Shown: in pieces, positions 46,705-55,621 of the stretch
Numbering within the stretch: the stretch's first letter is position 1
Layout: each line of letters begins with the position of its first letter
Assembly: GCF_000328705.1 (NCBI RefSeq)
Contig: NC_019673.1
Location: forward strand, 9,063,501-9,127,500
Length of the DNA: 64,000 nucleotides
Direction of reading: 5' to 3'
Origin: Saccharothrix espanaensis DSM 44229
GTDB lineage: Bacteria; Actinomycetota; Actinomycetes; Mycobacteriales; Pseudonocardiaceae
Program-made: the position numbers and the translations under genes
Notes under the pieces: generated by a model
Seen by the model: only the letters and a program-made list of their open reading frames with translations
Database searches by the model: none
What the model was told of the DNA's origin: nothing

Positions 46705-46740
46705 GGCAGCGCCCGACCGGAACCCCGGTCGGGCGCTGCC
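46705..46740. terminator. Strong stem-loop between convergent hydrolase and fba genes
   Basis: A perfect 16-bp stem (46705-46720 with 46725-46740) with loop AACC. No T-run; likely bidirectional. Confidence 0.8.
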
Positions 46741-46744
46741 CGTC

Positions 46745-46787
46745 GTTCGTCGTGCGGTGTTCGTCGTGCGGGTGTTCGTCGTGCGGT
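46745..46787. repeat. Tandem GTTCGTCGTGCGGT repeat (3 copies)
   Basis: Copies at 46745-46758, 46759-46773 (one extra G) and 46774-46787, just past the fba stop and before the stem-loop. Confidence 0.85.
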
Positions 46788-46798
46788 GTCGCGGAACG

Positions 46799-47833
<1,035 letters not shown>

Positions 47834-47928
47834 CGTGTGGTCCTCCTCGGGTGCCCGGAACGCGGTGTCGCGCAGCATCCTACGGGCACCGTCGGGCGGA
47901 GTAAGTTGATCACCTGCATAGTGGAGCC

Positions 47929-48213
47929 ATGGCGATCGCACGGTGGAACGGCGAGATCATCGCCGAGAGCGACAAGACCGAGATGGTCGAGGGGAACCAC
48001 TACTTCCCGCTGGAGTCGGTGCACGCGCAGTACCTGCGGCCCTCGGACACCACGTCCGTGTGCCCGTGGAAGGGCACCGCGAACTACTACACCCTGCACG
48101 TGGACGGCGAGGACAACCCCGACGCCGCGTGGTTCTACGCCGAGCCGAAGGACGCGGCGGCGAACATCAAGGGCCACGTCGCCTTCTGGAAGGGCGTCGA
48201 GATCTCCGACTGA
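47929..48213 (+). CDS. DUF427 family protein
   Basis: A 94-aa protein matching the DUF427 pattern: ARWNGEIIAESDKTEMVEGNHYFP, CPWKGTANYYTL, AAWFYAEPKDAA and HVAFWKGVE. It is a small soluble beta protein of unknown function. CATAGT lies six bases before the ATG; GTGGAG may also serve as ribosome-binding site. Confidence 0.92.
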   Translation: MAIARWNGEIIAESDKTEMVEGNHYFPLESVHAQYLRPSDTTSVCPWKGTANYYTLHVDGEDNPDAAWFYAEPKDAAANIKGHVAFWKGVEISD

Positions 48214-48220
48214 CCACCCC

Positions 48221-48246
48221 GGGGGCGGTCCGCCGGGACCGCCCCC
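48221..48246. terminator. Stem-loop between convergent DUF427 and oxidoreductase genes
   Basis: A perfect 11-bp stem (48221-48231 with 48236-48246) and 4-nt loop, 7 bp after the DUF427 stop. No T-tract. Confidence 0.7.
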
Positions 48247-48295
48247 GACCACGTCCCCCGGGACCACCGATCCGACCGCGTGGACGGACCCCCGG

Positions 48296-49123
48296 CTAGC
48301 CGGCCAGGGCCGCCGCCAGGTCGCGGAACCGCGCCGAGTCCTCCCGGTGCTCGCCCAGGACCTGCACGGACACGTGGTCCGCCCCCGCCTGGTGGTGCTC
48401 GCGCAGCCGGTCCGCGACCCGCTCCACCGGCCCCCACGCGACCAGCGCGTCGACCAGCCGGTCGCTGCCGCCGTCGCGCAGGTCGTCCTCGGTGAAGCCG
48501 CCGCGCAGCCAGTTCTTCCGGTAGTTCTCCAGCGTCAGGTAGAGGGCCAGGTTCTCCCGGCCGACCGCGCGCGCCCGCGCCGCGTCCTCCTCCAGCACCA
48601 CGTGCTGCTCGGGCGCGAGAACGGTCGCCGCGCCGATCTCCTCCCGGGCCCGCGCCGTGTACTCGGGCGTGACCAGGTACGGGTGGGCCACGCTGGTGCG
48701 CGCGGCGGCGAGCCGGAGCACGCGCGGGCCGAGCGCGGCCAGGGCCAGCCGGTCGCGGGGGACGTCGAGTTCGTCGAGGTAGTGCACGAGCTTCTGGTAA
48801 GGGCTGTGATACACCTCACCCACGCTCTCCCGGTGGCCCGCGCCGACCCCGACCAGGAACCGGTCGGTCCACGCCAGGTCGCGGTAGCCCGCGTTGACCT
48901 CCGCCGCCGGGGTGGTCCAGACGTTCAGGATGCCGGTCGCGACGACCAGCCGCTCGGTGACCCCGAGCAGCTCGCCGACCAGGCCCAGGACGCCGCCGTC
49001 CGGCGCGCCACCCAGCCACAACGTGCCGAAACCGATTTCCTCCAGCTCCGCCGCGCGGTCCGCGCGCCCCTCCCAGTGCGCCGCGATCGTCCACACCCCG
49101 AACCTGCCCAGCTCGACGGTCAT
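48296..49123 (-). CDS. LLM-class F420-dependent oxidoreductase
   Basis: A 275-aa luciferase-like barrel protein. AAELEEIGFGTLWLGGAPDG, VVATGILNVWTTPAAEV and FLVGVGAGHRE match a group of actinobacterial F420-dependent oxidoreductases (TIGR03620-like, by eye). It likely uses coenzyme F420 in a hydride-transfer reaction; substrate unknown. ATG 49123. Confidence 0.85.
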   Translation of the reverse strand: MTVELGRFGVWTIAAHWEGRADRAAELEEIGFGTLWLGGAPDGGVLGLVGELLGVTERLVVATGILNVWTTPAAEVNAGYRDLAWTDRFLVGVGAGHRESVGEVYHSPYQKLVHYLDELDVPRDRLALAALGPRVLRLAAARTSVAHPYLVTPEYTARAREEIGAATVLAPEQHVVLEEDAARARAVGRENLALYLTLENYRKNWLRGGFTEDDLRDGGSDRLVDALVAWGPVERVADRLREHHQAGADHVSVQVLGEHREDSARFRDLAAALAG

Positions 49124-49234
49124 TCCGGCCCCTCTCGATGTACGGCGGTCGACCACGGCAACCGGCGGGTCCCACCATTTAGTCCTGGCTGTGACGTTCG
49201 GCGCGACCGCCGGCCGTGGGGTTGGCTTCGACCC

Positions 49235-50173
49235 ATGACGAAACTGGGAAGCAGCGATCTCGACGTGGCGCGGCTGTGCCTGGGCGGGAACGTGTTCGGG
49301 TGGACCGCGGACGAGGACGCCTCGTTCGCCGTGCTGGACGCCTACCTCGCGGCCGGCGGCAACTTCGTGGACACCGCCGACGTGTACTCGGCCTGGGCCG
49401 ACGGGCACTCGGGCGGCGAGTCGGAGACGATCATCGGCCGGTGGCTGCGGGCTCGCGGCAACCGGGACCGGGTGATCGTGGCCACCAAGGTCGGGATGCT
49501 GGAGGTCGGCGGCCTGGACAACCTGCGCGCGGACACCATCGCCGCGGCGGCGGAGAACTCGCTGCGCCGGCTCGGCGTGGACCACATCGACCTGTACTAC
49601 GCCCACCAGGACGACCTCGGCACGCCGCAGGAGGAGACGCTCGCGGCGTTCGACGTGCTGGTGCGGGCGGGCAAGGTGCGGCACGTCGCGGCGTCGAACT
49701 TCACCGCCGAGCGGCTCACGTCCGCGCTGGCGGTGGCCGAGCGCGAGGGCCTGCCGAAGTACGTGGCCCTCCAGCAGCACTACAACCTGGTGGAGCGGTC
49801 CTACGAGGGCGGGCTGGCCGAGGCCGTGGCGGCGGCCGGCCTGTCGTCCGCGCCGTACTGGTCGCTGGCGCGGGGCTTCCTGACCGGCAAGTACCGGCCC
49901 GGCGTCACGGTGGACAGCGTCCGCGCGAAGGGTGCGTCGAAGTACCTCGACGAGCGCGGGCTGCGGGTCCTGGGCGTGCTGGACGAGGTGGCGGCGGCGC
50001 ACGGCACGACCGTGGCGGCGACGGCGCTGGCGTGGCTGGCGGCGCAGCCGACGGTGGCCGCGCCGATCGCGAGCGCGCGCACCACCGGGCAGTTGGCCGA
50101 CCTGCTGCCGGCGCTCGACCTGGAGCTGGCGGCCGACGAGATCGCCCGGCTCACGGCGGCGAGCGAGGGCTGA
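49235..50173 (+). CDS. Aldo/keto reductase
   Basis: A 312-aa NADPH-dependent reductase. The tetrad is visible in NFVDTADVYSAW (Asp, Tyr), VATKVGM (Lys) and LYYAHQDD (His). The close ARLCLGGNVFGWTAD opening places it in the group of YajO/PLP-reductase-like AKRs. ATG 49235. Divergent from the F420 enzyme. Confidence 0.92.
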   Translation: MTKLGSSDLDVARLCLGGNVFGWTADEDASFAVLDAYLAAGGNFVDTADVYSAWADGHSGGESETIIGRWLRARGNRDRVIVATKVGMLEVGGLDNLRADTIAAAAENSLRRLGVDHIDLYYAHQDDLGTPQEETLAAFDVLVRAGKVRHVAASNFTAERLTSALAVAEREGLPKYVALQQHYNLVERSYEGGLAEAVAAAGLSSAPYWSLARGFLTGKYRPGVTVDSVRAKGASKYLDERGLRVLGVLDEVAAAHGTTVAATALAWLAAQPTVAAPIASARTTGQLADLLPALDLELAADEIARLTAASEG

Positions 50174-50180
50174 CATTTAC

Positions 50181-50219
50181 TTGACTCAGCAGTAGCTTAC
50201 TCGCGGTAAGTTGCGTTAC
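50181..50219 (+). promoter_or_regulatory. Promoter/operator region of the SDR gene
   Basis: TTGACT at 50181 may be a -35 box. The palindrome CTTAC-TCGCG-GTAAG (50196-50210) and a following TTAC (50216) give three GTAA/TTAC half-sites, a form common for TetR-family operators of lipid or steroid genes. Confidence 0.4.
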
Positions 50220-50255
50220 GGTGACCTCCAGGCGAACCCGTTCGAGGAGGTCACC

Positions 50256-51128
50256 GTGGACGTTGCGGGCAAAGTCGTGCTGATCACCGGCGCGGCGCGG
50301 GGGATCGGCGCGGAGGTGGCGCGGCGGCTGGCCGCCAAGGGCGCGAAGCTCGCGCTGGTCGGGTTGGAGGGCGACCACCTCCGGGAGGTCGCCGAGCAGT
50401 GCGGCGGCCGGGCCTGGGAGGCCGACGTCACCGACTGGCGGGCGCTGGAGACCGCGGTGGCCGGGGTGGTCGAGCACTTCGGCGGGATCGACGTCGTGGT
50501 GGCCAACGCGGGCATCGCGGCGACCGGGTTCGTCCGGTCGATGGACCCGGCGGCGTTCGAGCGGGTGATCGAGGTCAACCTGCTCGGCGTGTGGCGGACC
50601 GTGCGGACCTGCCTGCCGCACCTGGTCGCGAGCCGCGGCTACTGCCTGGTGGTGTCCTCGCTGGCGGCCATCGTGCACATCCCCGGCAACGCGGCCTACT
50701 CGGCGGCCAAGGCGGGCTGCGAGGCGTTCGCCGACAGCCTGCGCGCCGAGGTCCGGCACCTCGGGGTGGACGTCGGCGTCGCGTACTTCTCGTGGATCTC
50801 CACCGACATGGTCGACAGCGCCGACCAGCACCCGGTGTTCGGGCCGCTGCGCAGCGGGATGCCCGGCCTGGCCGGCAAGAAGTACCCGGTCTCCGCCGTC
50901 GGCCGCGCGGTCGTGCGCGGGATCGAGAAGCGGTCCAGGGCGCTGCACGTGCCCGGCTGGGTCGGCGGGCTCAAGATCTTCCGCGCGCTCACCCCCCGCG
51001 TGGTCGACCGGCAGGCGGCGAGCCAGGTGCCGGCCGCCGACCGCGAGATGGCCGACGGCGGCCGGTCCGGCCTGGTCGGACCAGGAGGACGGGCCGCCGG
51101 GACGAAGGGCCGCGCCGAGCAGCGCTAG
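50256..51128 (+). CDS. Short-chain dehydrogenase/reductase
   Basis: A 290-aa classical SDR: VLITGAARGIGAEVARRL (TGxxxGIG), VANAGIA, VVSSLAAI with the catalytic Ser and YSAAK (Tyr, Lys). A C-terminal extension of about 60 residues includes VPGWVGGLKIFRALTPRVVD, often seen in membrane-associated lipid SDRs. GTG 50256 follows GAGGAGG, better than the upstream start. Confidence 0.9.
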   Translation: MDVAGKVVLITGAARGIGAEVARRLAAKGAKLALVGLEGDHLREVAEQCGGRAWEADVTDWRALETAVAGVVEHFGGIDVVVANAGIAATGFVRSMDPAAFERVIEVNLLGVWRTVRTCLPHLVASRGYCLVVSSLAAIVHIPGNAAYSAAKAGCEAFADSLRAEVRHLGVDVGVAYFSWISTDMVDSADQHPVFGPLRSGMPGLAGKKYPVSAVGRAVVRGIEKRSRALHVPGWVGGLKIFRALTPRVVDRQAASQVPAADREMADGGRSGLVGPGGRAAGTKGRAEQR

Positions 51129-51144
51129 CCGGACCTCCGACCGC

Positions 51145-51429
51145 TCAGTCCTTCAGCCAGCTGCCCATCACCGTCTGCCACTCGTGCACGCGCGTCTCGG
51201 CCACCACGCCGGCGGGCGTGTACGGGTCGGCGGCCAGCAACTCGCGCAGCTCGGCCTCGTCGGCCACCTCGTACACCAGCACCGCGCCCGACTGGTCGGT
51301 GTACGGCCCCGACACCAGGAGCCTGCCCTGGTCGACCAGGGTCGCCAGGTAGTCCCGGTGCGCGGGCCGGGCCGCCAACCGATCGTCCACGTTGTCCCCG
51401 AACACCAGCTCGACCACGAACCTGGCCAC
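51145..51429 (-). CDS. YciI-like protein
   Basis: A 94-aa ferredoxin-like-fold protein of the YciI/YCII family: RPAHRDYLATLVDQGRLLVSGPY with the conserved His, AVLVYEVADEAE and ADPYTPAGV. Some members have dehydrochlorinase or peroxidase-like activity; function here is unknown. GTG 51429 follows GGAGGTGG. Confidence 0.88.
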   Translation of the reverse strand: MARFVVELVFGDNVDDRLAARPAHRDYLATLVDQGRLLVSGPYTDQSGAVLVYEVADEAELRELLAADPYTPAGVVAETRVHEWQTVMGSWLKD

Positions 51430-51482
51430 TGTCCACCTCCGCGAGACGCCTACGCCGGCCCCGAAGCTACCGGTCGACCAGG

Positions 51483-51488
51483 TACCGT
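51483..51488 (+). promoter_or_regulatory. Probable -10 box of the sigma factor gene (leaderless)
   Basis: TACCGT, 7 nt before the GTG start at 51496. Confidence 0.45.
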
Positions 51489-51495
51489 CATTTCC

Positions 51496-52074
51496 GTGGT
51501 CGGTTCGGAGCAGAGCAACGGCGGCATCGCGCGCGTGCAGGACACCCTGACGAACCTGCGCATCCAGGACGGCGTGGCACCACCGCCGTCCGGTCCGCTG
51601 ACCCTGGAGGACCTCTACCGGCAACACCGGATGCGGCTGGTCCGGCTCGCCCTGCTGCTGGTGGACGAGCCCGCCACGGCCGAGGACGTGGTGCAGGAGG
51701 CGTTCACCGGGCTGCACCGCAACTGGGCGAACCTGCGTGACGCCCAGGCGGCCGTCGGCTACCTGCGGACCGCCGTCGTGAACGGGTCGCGCAGCGTGCT
51801 GCGCCGCCGGAAGACCGCCCGCGACTACACCCCGCCGCACGTCGCGAACGCGCGTTCCGCGGAAAGCCTCGCGATGCTCACGGCGGAGCACCAGGCCGTC
51901 GTCGCGGCGCTGTCCCAGCTGCCGCCGCGACAGCGGGAGGTGCTGGTCCTGCGGTACTACGGCGACCTGTCCGAGGCCGAGATCGCCGAGGCCACGGGCA
52001 TCTCCAAGGGCACCGTGAAGAGCACCGCGAGCCGTGCGCTGGACGCCCTCCAGAAGATCATGGCCGGCCGCTGA
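51496..52074 (+). CDS. SigE-family RNA polymerase sigma-70 factor (copy C)
   Basis: A 192-aa ECF-size sigma factor: region 2 ALLLVDEPATAEDVVQEAFTGLH, region 4 LPPRQREVLVLRYYGDLSEAEIAEATGISKGTVKSTASRAL. An N-terminal extension of 35 residues precedes region 2. Unlike copies A and B it has no anti-sigma-like gene next to it. Its own promoter appears leaderless, and a strong terminator follows. Confidence 0.9.
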   Translation: MVGSEQSNGGIARVQDTLTNLRIQDGVAPPPSGPLTLEDLYRQHRMRLVRLALLLVDEPATAEDVVQEAFTGLHRNWANLRDAQAAVGYLRTAVVNGSRSVLRRRKTARDYTPPHVANARSAESLAMLTAEHQAVVAALSQLPPRQREVLVLRYYGDLSEAEIAEATGISKGTVKSTASRALDALQKIMAGR

Positions 52075-52089
52075 CCCACTCCCTCCTCC

Positions 52090-52126
52090 GGCGCGCGCAC
52101 CCGTAGCACGGGTCCGCGCGCCTTTT
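52090..52126 (+). terminator. Rho-independent terminator of the sigma factor gene
   Basis: GGCGCGCG (52090-52097) pairs with CGCGCGCC (52115-52122), enclosing ACCCGT/ACGGGT (52099-52104 with 52108-52113), followed by TTTT at 52123-52126. The best intrinsic terminator in the window. Confidence 0.88.
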
Positions 52127-52406
52127 CGCGTACCCGGGTCTTGGGCTGCCGGCGCACCTGGCTACCCGGCACCCGGGGTGGTCGGCGCACAGGGCGGCCG
52201 AACGGGAGGTGGCCGACGAACCGGAGGTGGCCGGCGAACCGGAGGCGACCGGCCGGCAGGGCGGCCGATGAACCGAGGGTGGCGGGCGGCCCCGGGGGTC
52301 CAACTGCGCCGCTCGGGTGTCCGCTCACCGGACAAATCCCGTAACGGGTGTCTGTCAAGCGGGTGCGAAGGGTGGGCGGACGTGTACCGGGTGGGGGAAT
52401 CGGGCA
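52127..52406. other. Intergenic region with 18-bp tandem repeat
   Basis: No gene supported. GGAGGTGGCCGACGAACC-type units repeat at 52205-52222 and 52223-52240 with a third, decayed unit after them. The right end leads into the dre site before the ROK gene. Confidence 0.55.
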
Positions 52407-52422
52407 CTTGGTATAGACCAAT
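52407..52422 (+). promoter_or_regulatory. DasR-responsive element (dre) upstream of the ROK-nagA operon
   Basis: CTTGGTATAGACCAAT contains the palindromic core TTGGTATAGACCAA and matches the dre consensus known from Streptomyces (AGTGGTCTAGACCACT) in most positions. Its TATAGA may also be the -10 box. It lies 30 bp before the ROK start, so DasR (a GntR repressor released by GlcNAc-derived sugar phosphates) probably controls the operon. Confidence 0.75.
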
Positions 52423-52451
52423 GGTGGTTGGATGCCGCACTATCGGACCTC

Positions 52452-53366
52452 GTGGCGCGCACTAGACACGTGATAGCCGTCGATGTCGGCGGTACGGAGA
52501 CCAAGGCTGCCCTGGTGGCCGGGACGGCCCTCGACGTCCGGGCGGTCCGGCAACGGCGGCGGGCGACGACCCGCGACGCCGAGGCCGTGGTCGACGATGT
52601 GGCCTCGCTGGTCGAGGACCTGCGTGCCGGCGGCGACGCCGAGATCGAGGCCGTGGGCCTGGTGGTGCCCGGTGTCGTCGACGAGGACAACGGCATCGGG
52701 GTGTACTCCGCCAACCTCAAGTGGCAGGACTACCCGTTCGTGAAGGAGGTCGAGGCCCGCACCGGGCTCAAGACCGCGTTCGGGCACGACGTGCGGGCCG
52801 GAGGGCTCGCCGAACTGCGCATCGGCAACGCCAGGGGCCTGCAGAACGCCGTGATCATGCCGATCGGCACCGGCATCGCGGCGGCCCTGGTCCTGGACGG
52901 GCGGATCTACCGCGGCGACGGCAGCGTCGGCGAGGTCGGGCACGTCGACGTCGGGCACGGCGACCCGTGCGGCTGCGGCCAGACGGGTTGTGTCGAAGCG
53001 CGGGCCTCCTCGGCGGCCATCGCCCGGCGGTATTCCGAGCGGACCGGCAACCCGGTGAACGGGGCGGCGGAGGTGGCCGGACTGGTCCGAGCGGGCGACC
53101 CGGACGCGGTGACCGTGTGGCAGGAGGCGGTGGACGCCCTCGCCCGGGGCATTCTGCTGGTAGCGGCTCTACTGGGGCCCGAGGCGGTGGTGCTCGGCGG
53201 CGGACTCGCGCTGGCCGGCCCGCTGCTGGTGGACCCGTTGCGGGACCGGCTGGACGGGTTGATCACGTTCCAGCGGCGTCCGGAACTGCGGCTGGCGGCG
53301 CTGGGCGACGAGGCCGGGTGCCTCGGGGCCGCGTTGCTGGCCATCGACATGCTGGAGGAGAGATGA
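52452..53366 (+). CDS. ROK-family sugar kinase (probable N-acetylglucosamine kinase)
   Basis: A 304-aa ROK kinase: AVDVGGTETKAALV (ATP site, residues 9-22), PIGTGIAAALVLDG, EVGH (161-164) and the zinc-binding cysteines in DPCGCGQTGC. It is coupled to nagA by a 4-bp overlap and has a dre site upstream, so GlcNAc is the likely substrate (NagK role) and glucose the alternative. GTG 52452 is chosen; GTG 52470 is possible. Confidence 0.85.
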   Translation: MARTRHVIAVDVGGTETKAALVAGTALDVRAVRQRRRATTRDAEAVVDDVASLVEDLRAGGDAEIEAVGLVVPGVVDEDNGIGVYSANLKWQDYPFVKEVEARTGLKTAFGHDVRAGGLAELRIGNARGLQNAVIMPIGTGIAAALVLDGRIYRGDGSVGEVGHVDVGHGDPCGCGQTGCVEARASSAAIARRYSERTGNPVNGAAEVAGLVRAGDPDAVTVWQEAVDALARGILLVAALLGPEAVVLGGGLALAGPLLVDPLRDRLDGLITFQRRPELRLAALGDEAGCLGAALLAIDMLEER

Positions 53367-54514
53367 GCACGTGGGGTGGACCGGTGGACGTGGCCCTGAC
53401 CGGTGGTCGGGTCGTCACGCCCGACGGGGTGCTCGACCACGGCTGGGTAGCGGTGCGCGACGGCCTGATCGTCGCGGTCGGTGAGGGGGCGCCACCGGAC
53501 GGCCCGACCACCGACCTCGGCGGGGACTGGCTGGTGCCGGGCTTCGTCGACATCCACTGCCACGGTGGCGGTGGGGAGGCGTTCACCAACGCCGATCCGG
53601 AACGGGTGCGCAAGGCCGCCGCCGCGCACCGCCGGCACGGCACGACGACGTTGCTCGCGAGCCTGGTGTCCCGCCCGATCCCGGAGCTGGCCGACCAGGT
53701 GAAGGCGCTGTCCGAGCTGGTCGAGGACGGCGTCGTGCAGGGCATCCACCTCGAAGGACCGTTCCTGTCCGCGGCCCGCTGCGGCGCACACGACCCCGCC
53801 ATCCTGTGCGCACCGGACCGCGACTCCGTCGACCAGCTGCTCAGGGCCGGTCGGGGGATGGTCCGGATGGTGACCGTCGCGCCGGAGCTGGAGCACGGTG
53901 TGGACGCGGTGCGCCAGTTGGTCGACAACGATGTCCTGGCCGCGATCGGCCACACGGACGCGACCGAAGCCCAGATCCGGCCCGCCGTGGAGGCCGGAGC
54001 GAGGGTGGCGACGCACCTGTTCAACGGGATGCGCCCGCTGCACCACCGGGAGCCGGGTCCGATCGGCGCGCTGCTGGACGACGAGCGGGTCACCGTGGAG
54101 CTGATCTGCGACCTGGTGCACCTGCACCCGACCGCGGTGCGGCTGGCCGCGCGGCACGCCGGCGTCGGCCGGACCGTGCTGATCACCGACGCCATCGCGG
54201 CGGCGGGCGTGGGCGACGGCGTGTACGACGTGGGCGGGCTGGAGGTCCGGGTCGTGGACGGCGTGCCGACGCTCGCGGGCGGCGCGTCGCTGGCCGGCAG
54301 CACGCTCACCATGGACACGGCGTTCCGCAACGCCATCACGTCCTGCGGGCTGACCGTCCAGGAGGCCGTGTACGCCGCCTCGACCCGGCCCGCGCAGCTG
54401 CTGGGCCTCGACACCGGTGAGGTCCGGGCCGGTCTGGCCGCGGACCTCGTGGTGCTCGACGCGGAGTTCAAGCCGCGCGAGGTGATGAGCCAGGGCGCCT
54501 GGGTGAAAGACTGA
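53363..54514 (+). CDS. nagA: N-acetylglucosamine-6-phosphate deacetylase
   Basis: Converts GlcNAc-6-P to GlcN-6-P and acetate. The 383-aa amidohydrolase shows DIHCHGGGGEAF (His65, His67), HLEGPFLS (Glu131 metal ligand), AIGHTDA (His197), THLFNGM (His218) and LITDAI (catalytic Asp276). ATG 53363 overlaps the ROK stop. With the chitinase 1.1 kb downstream this forms a chitin-use locus; nagB is not in the window. Confidence 0.95.
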   Translation: MSTWGGPVDVALTGGRVVTPDGVLDHGWVAVRDGLIVAVGEGAPPDGPTTDLGGDWLVPGFVDIHCHGGGGEAFTNADPERVRKAAAAHRRHGTTTLLASLVSRPIPELADQVKALSELVEDGVVQGIHLEGPFLSAARCGAHDPAILCAPDRDSVDQLLRAGRGMVRMVTVAPELEHGVDAVRQLVDNDVLAAIGHTDATEAQIRPAVEAGARVATHLFNGMRPLHHREPGPIGALLDDERVTVELICDLVHLHPTAVRLAARHAGVGRTVLITDAIAAAGVGDGVYDVGGLEVRVVDGVPTLAGGASLAGSTLTMDTAFRNAITSCGLTVQEAVYAASTRPAQLLGLDTGEVRAGLAADLVVLDAEFKPREVMSQGAWVKD

Positions 54515-54518
54515 CCGG

Positions 54519-54722
54519 GTGCCCGACGACCAGGAGCGGCTGGTGGCCGACGCGTTGCGCGCGCAGGCCACCAGCACCGGCGGACTGCCCGTCACCCCGG
54601 CCCCGGCGGTGCCCCCGTCCGGGTCGGCCCGGCCGGCGCTGGGCGCGGGGTGGGTGCTGATGATCGCCGTGCTGCTCGGCCTGGCCGCCGGAACGGTCGT
54701 GGCGGTAATCACCCTGCGTTAA
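54519..54722 (+). CDS. Small single-helix membrane protein
   Basis: A 67-aa protein: acidic/polar head (DDQERLVADALRAQA), a Pro-rich linker, and one C-terminal membrane helix (WVLMIAVLLGLAAGTVVAVITL). It starts (GTG) 4 bp after nagA, so it is probably co-transcribed. No family name known to me. Confidence 0.7.
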   Translation: MPDDQERLVADALRAQATSTGGLPVTPAPAVPPSGSARPALGAGWVLMIAVLLGLAAGTVVAVITLR

Positions 54723-54727
54723 GCCTG

Positions 54728-54733
54728 TACCGT
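54728..54733 (+). promoter_or_regulatory. Probable -10 box of the DedA gene (leaderless)
   Basis: TACCGT, 7 nt before the GTG at 54741. Confidence 0.4.
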
Positions 54734-54740
54734 GGTTCGG

Positions 54741-55445
54741 GTGACGGTCGCGATCGCCTCCACCTCGCTCGCCCTCGGCCCGGAGTGGCTGGACCCGCAG
54801 AAGCTGCTCGAGAACCTCGGGCCGTACATGCTGGTCGGGCTGTGCTTCATCATCTTCGCCGAGTGCGGGCTGCTGGTCGGGTTCTTCCTGCCCGGCGACT
54901 CGCTGCTGTTCACGGCCGGCCTGTTCGTGGCCAACGGGGTGCTCGACTACCCGCTGTGGCTGGTGTGCCTGTTGCTCACCGCGTGCGCCATGCTGGGCAA
55001 CGTGGTCGGGTACTGGATCGGCCACCGCGCCGGACCGGCGCTGTTCAGCAAGCCGGACTCGAAGATCTTCAAGAAGGAGTACGTCGAGAAGACGCACGGC
55101 TTCTTCGAGAAGTACGGCGCGCGGGCGATCGTGATGGCCCGGTTCGTGCCGATCGTGCGGACGTTCATCACCGCGATGGCGGGCGTGGGCCGGATGGACG
55201 CGCGCAAGTACTTCACGTACTCGTTCATCGGCGGTGTCGCGTGGGCGGCCGGGCTGACCGTGCTGGGCTACTTCCTGGGCCAGCTCCCGTTCGTGCGCGA
55301 CAACATCGAGATGATGCTGATCCTGATCGTGCTGATCTCGGTGGTGCCGATCATCATCGAGGTGATCAAGGCCCGGCGGGAGAAGAAGGCGCTCCTCGTG
55401 CAGGAGGCCGACGACATCACCCAGCAGTTCAAGCGCATCGACTGA
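54741..55445 (+). CDS. DedA-family membrane protein (copy A)
   Basis: A 234-aa DedA/SNARE-associated-type protein with about five helices. ECGLLVGFFLPGDSLLFTAGLF, GNVVGYWIGHRAG, ARFVPIVRTFITAMAGVGRM (the conserved FxRxxPxxR-like motif) are visible. DedA proteins act as phospholipid transporters/scramblases (undecaprenyl phosphate or PE). GTG 54741 follows TACCGT plus seven bases; GTG 54732 is the alternative. Confidence 0.9.
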   Translation: MTVAIASTSLALGPEWLDPQKLLENLGPYMLVGLCFIIFAECGLLVGFFLPGDSLLFTAGLFVANGVLDYPLWLVCLLLTACAMLGNVVGYWIGHRAGPALFSKPDSKIFKKEYVEKTHGFFEKYGARAIVMARFVPIVRTFITAMAGVGRMDARKYFTYSFIGGVAWAAGLTVLGYFLGQLPFVRDNIEMMLILIVLISVVPIIIEVIKARREKKALLVQEADDITQQFKRID

Positions 55446-55599
55446 CGTCCCCCGGCGACGCCCGACCCGACCACCGGCTCGATCGCGCCGCGGGCGGAGT
55501 GCCGCCCCGGTCGCCTCTCGCCCGACCCGCGACCCGGTCCCGCGTCGCTTCGCCCCGGACGCGTCGGCTGAGGCTCTTCGGCGGTTGACCGTCACCCTC

Positions 55600-55615
55600 A
55601 TTGGTCTGTACCACT
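55600..55615 (+). promoter_or_regulatory. DasR-responsive element (dre) at the chitinase promoter
   Basis: ATTGGTCTGTACCACT agrees with the dre consensus AGTGGTCTAGACCACT at 13 of 16 positions. TTGACC (55585-55590) could be the -35 and TGTACC (55607-55612) the -10, so a bound repressor would cover the promoter; it ends 6 bp before the start codon. Confidence 0.7.
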
Positions 55616-55621
55616 TGAGGG

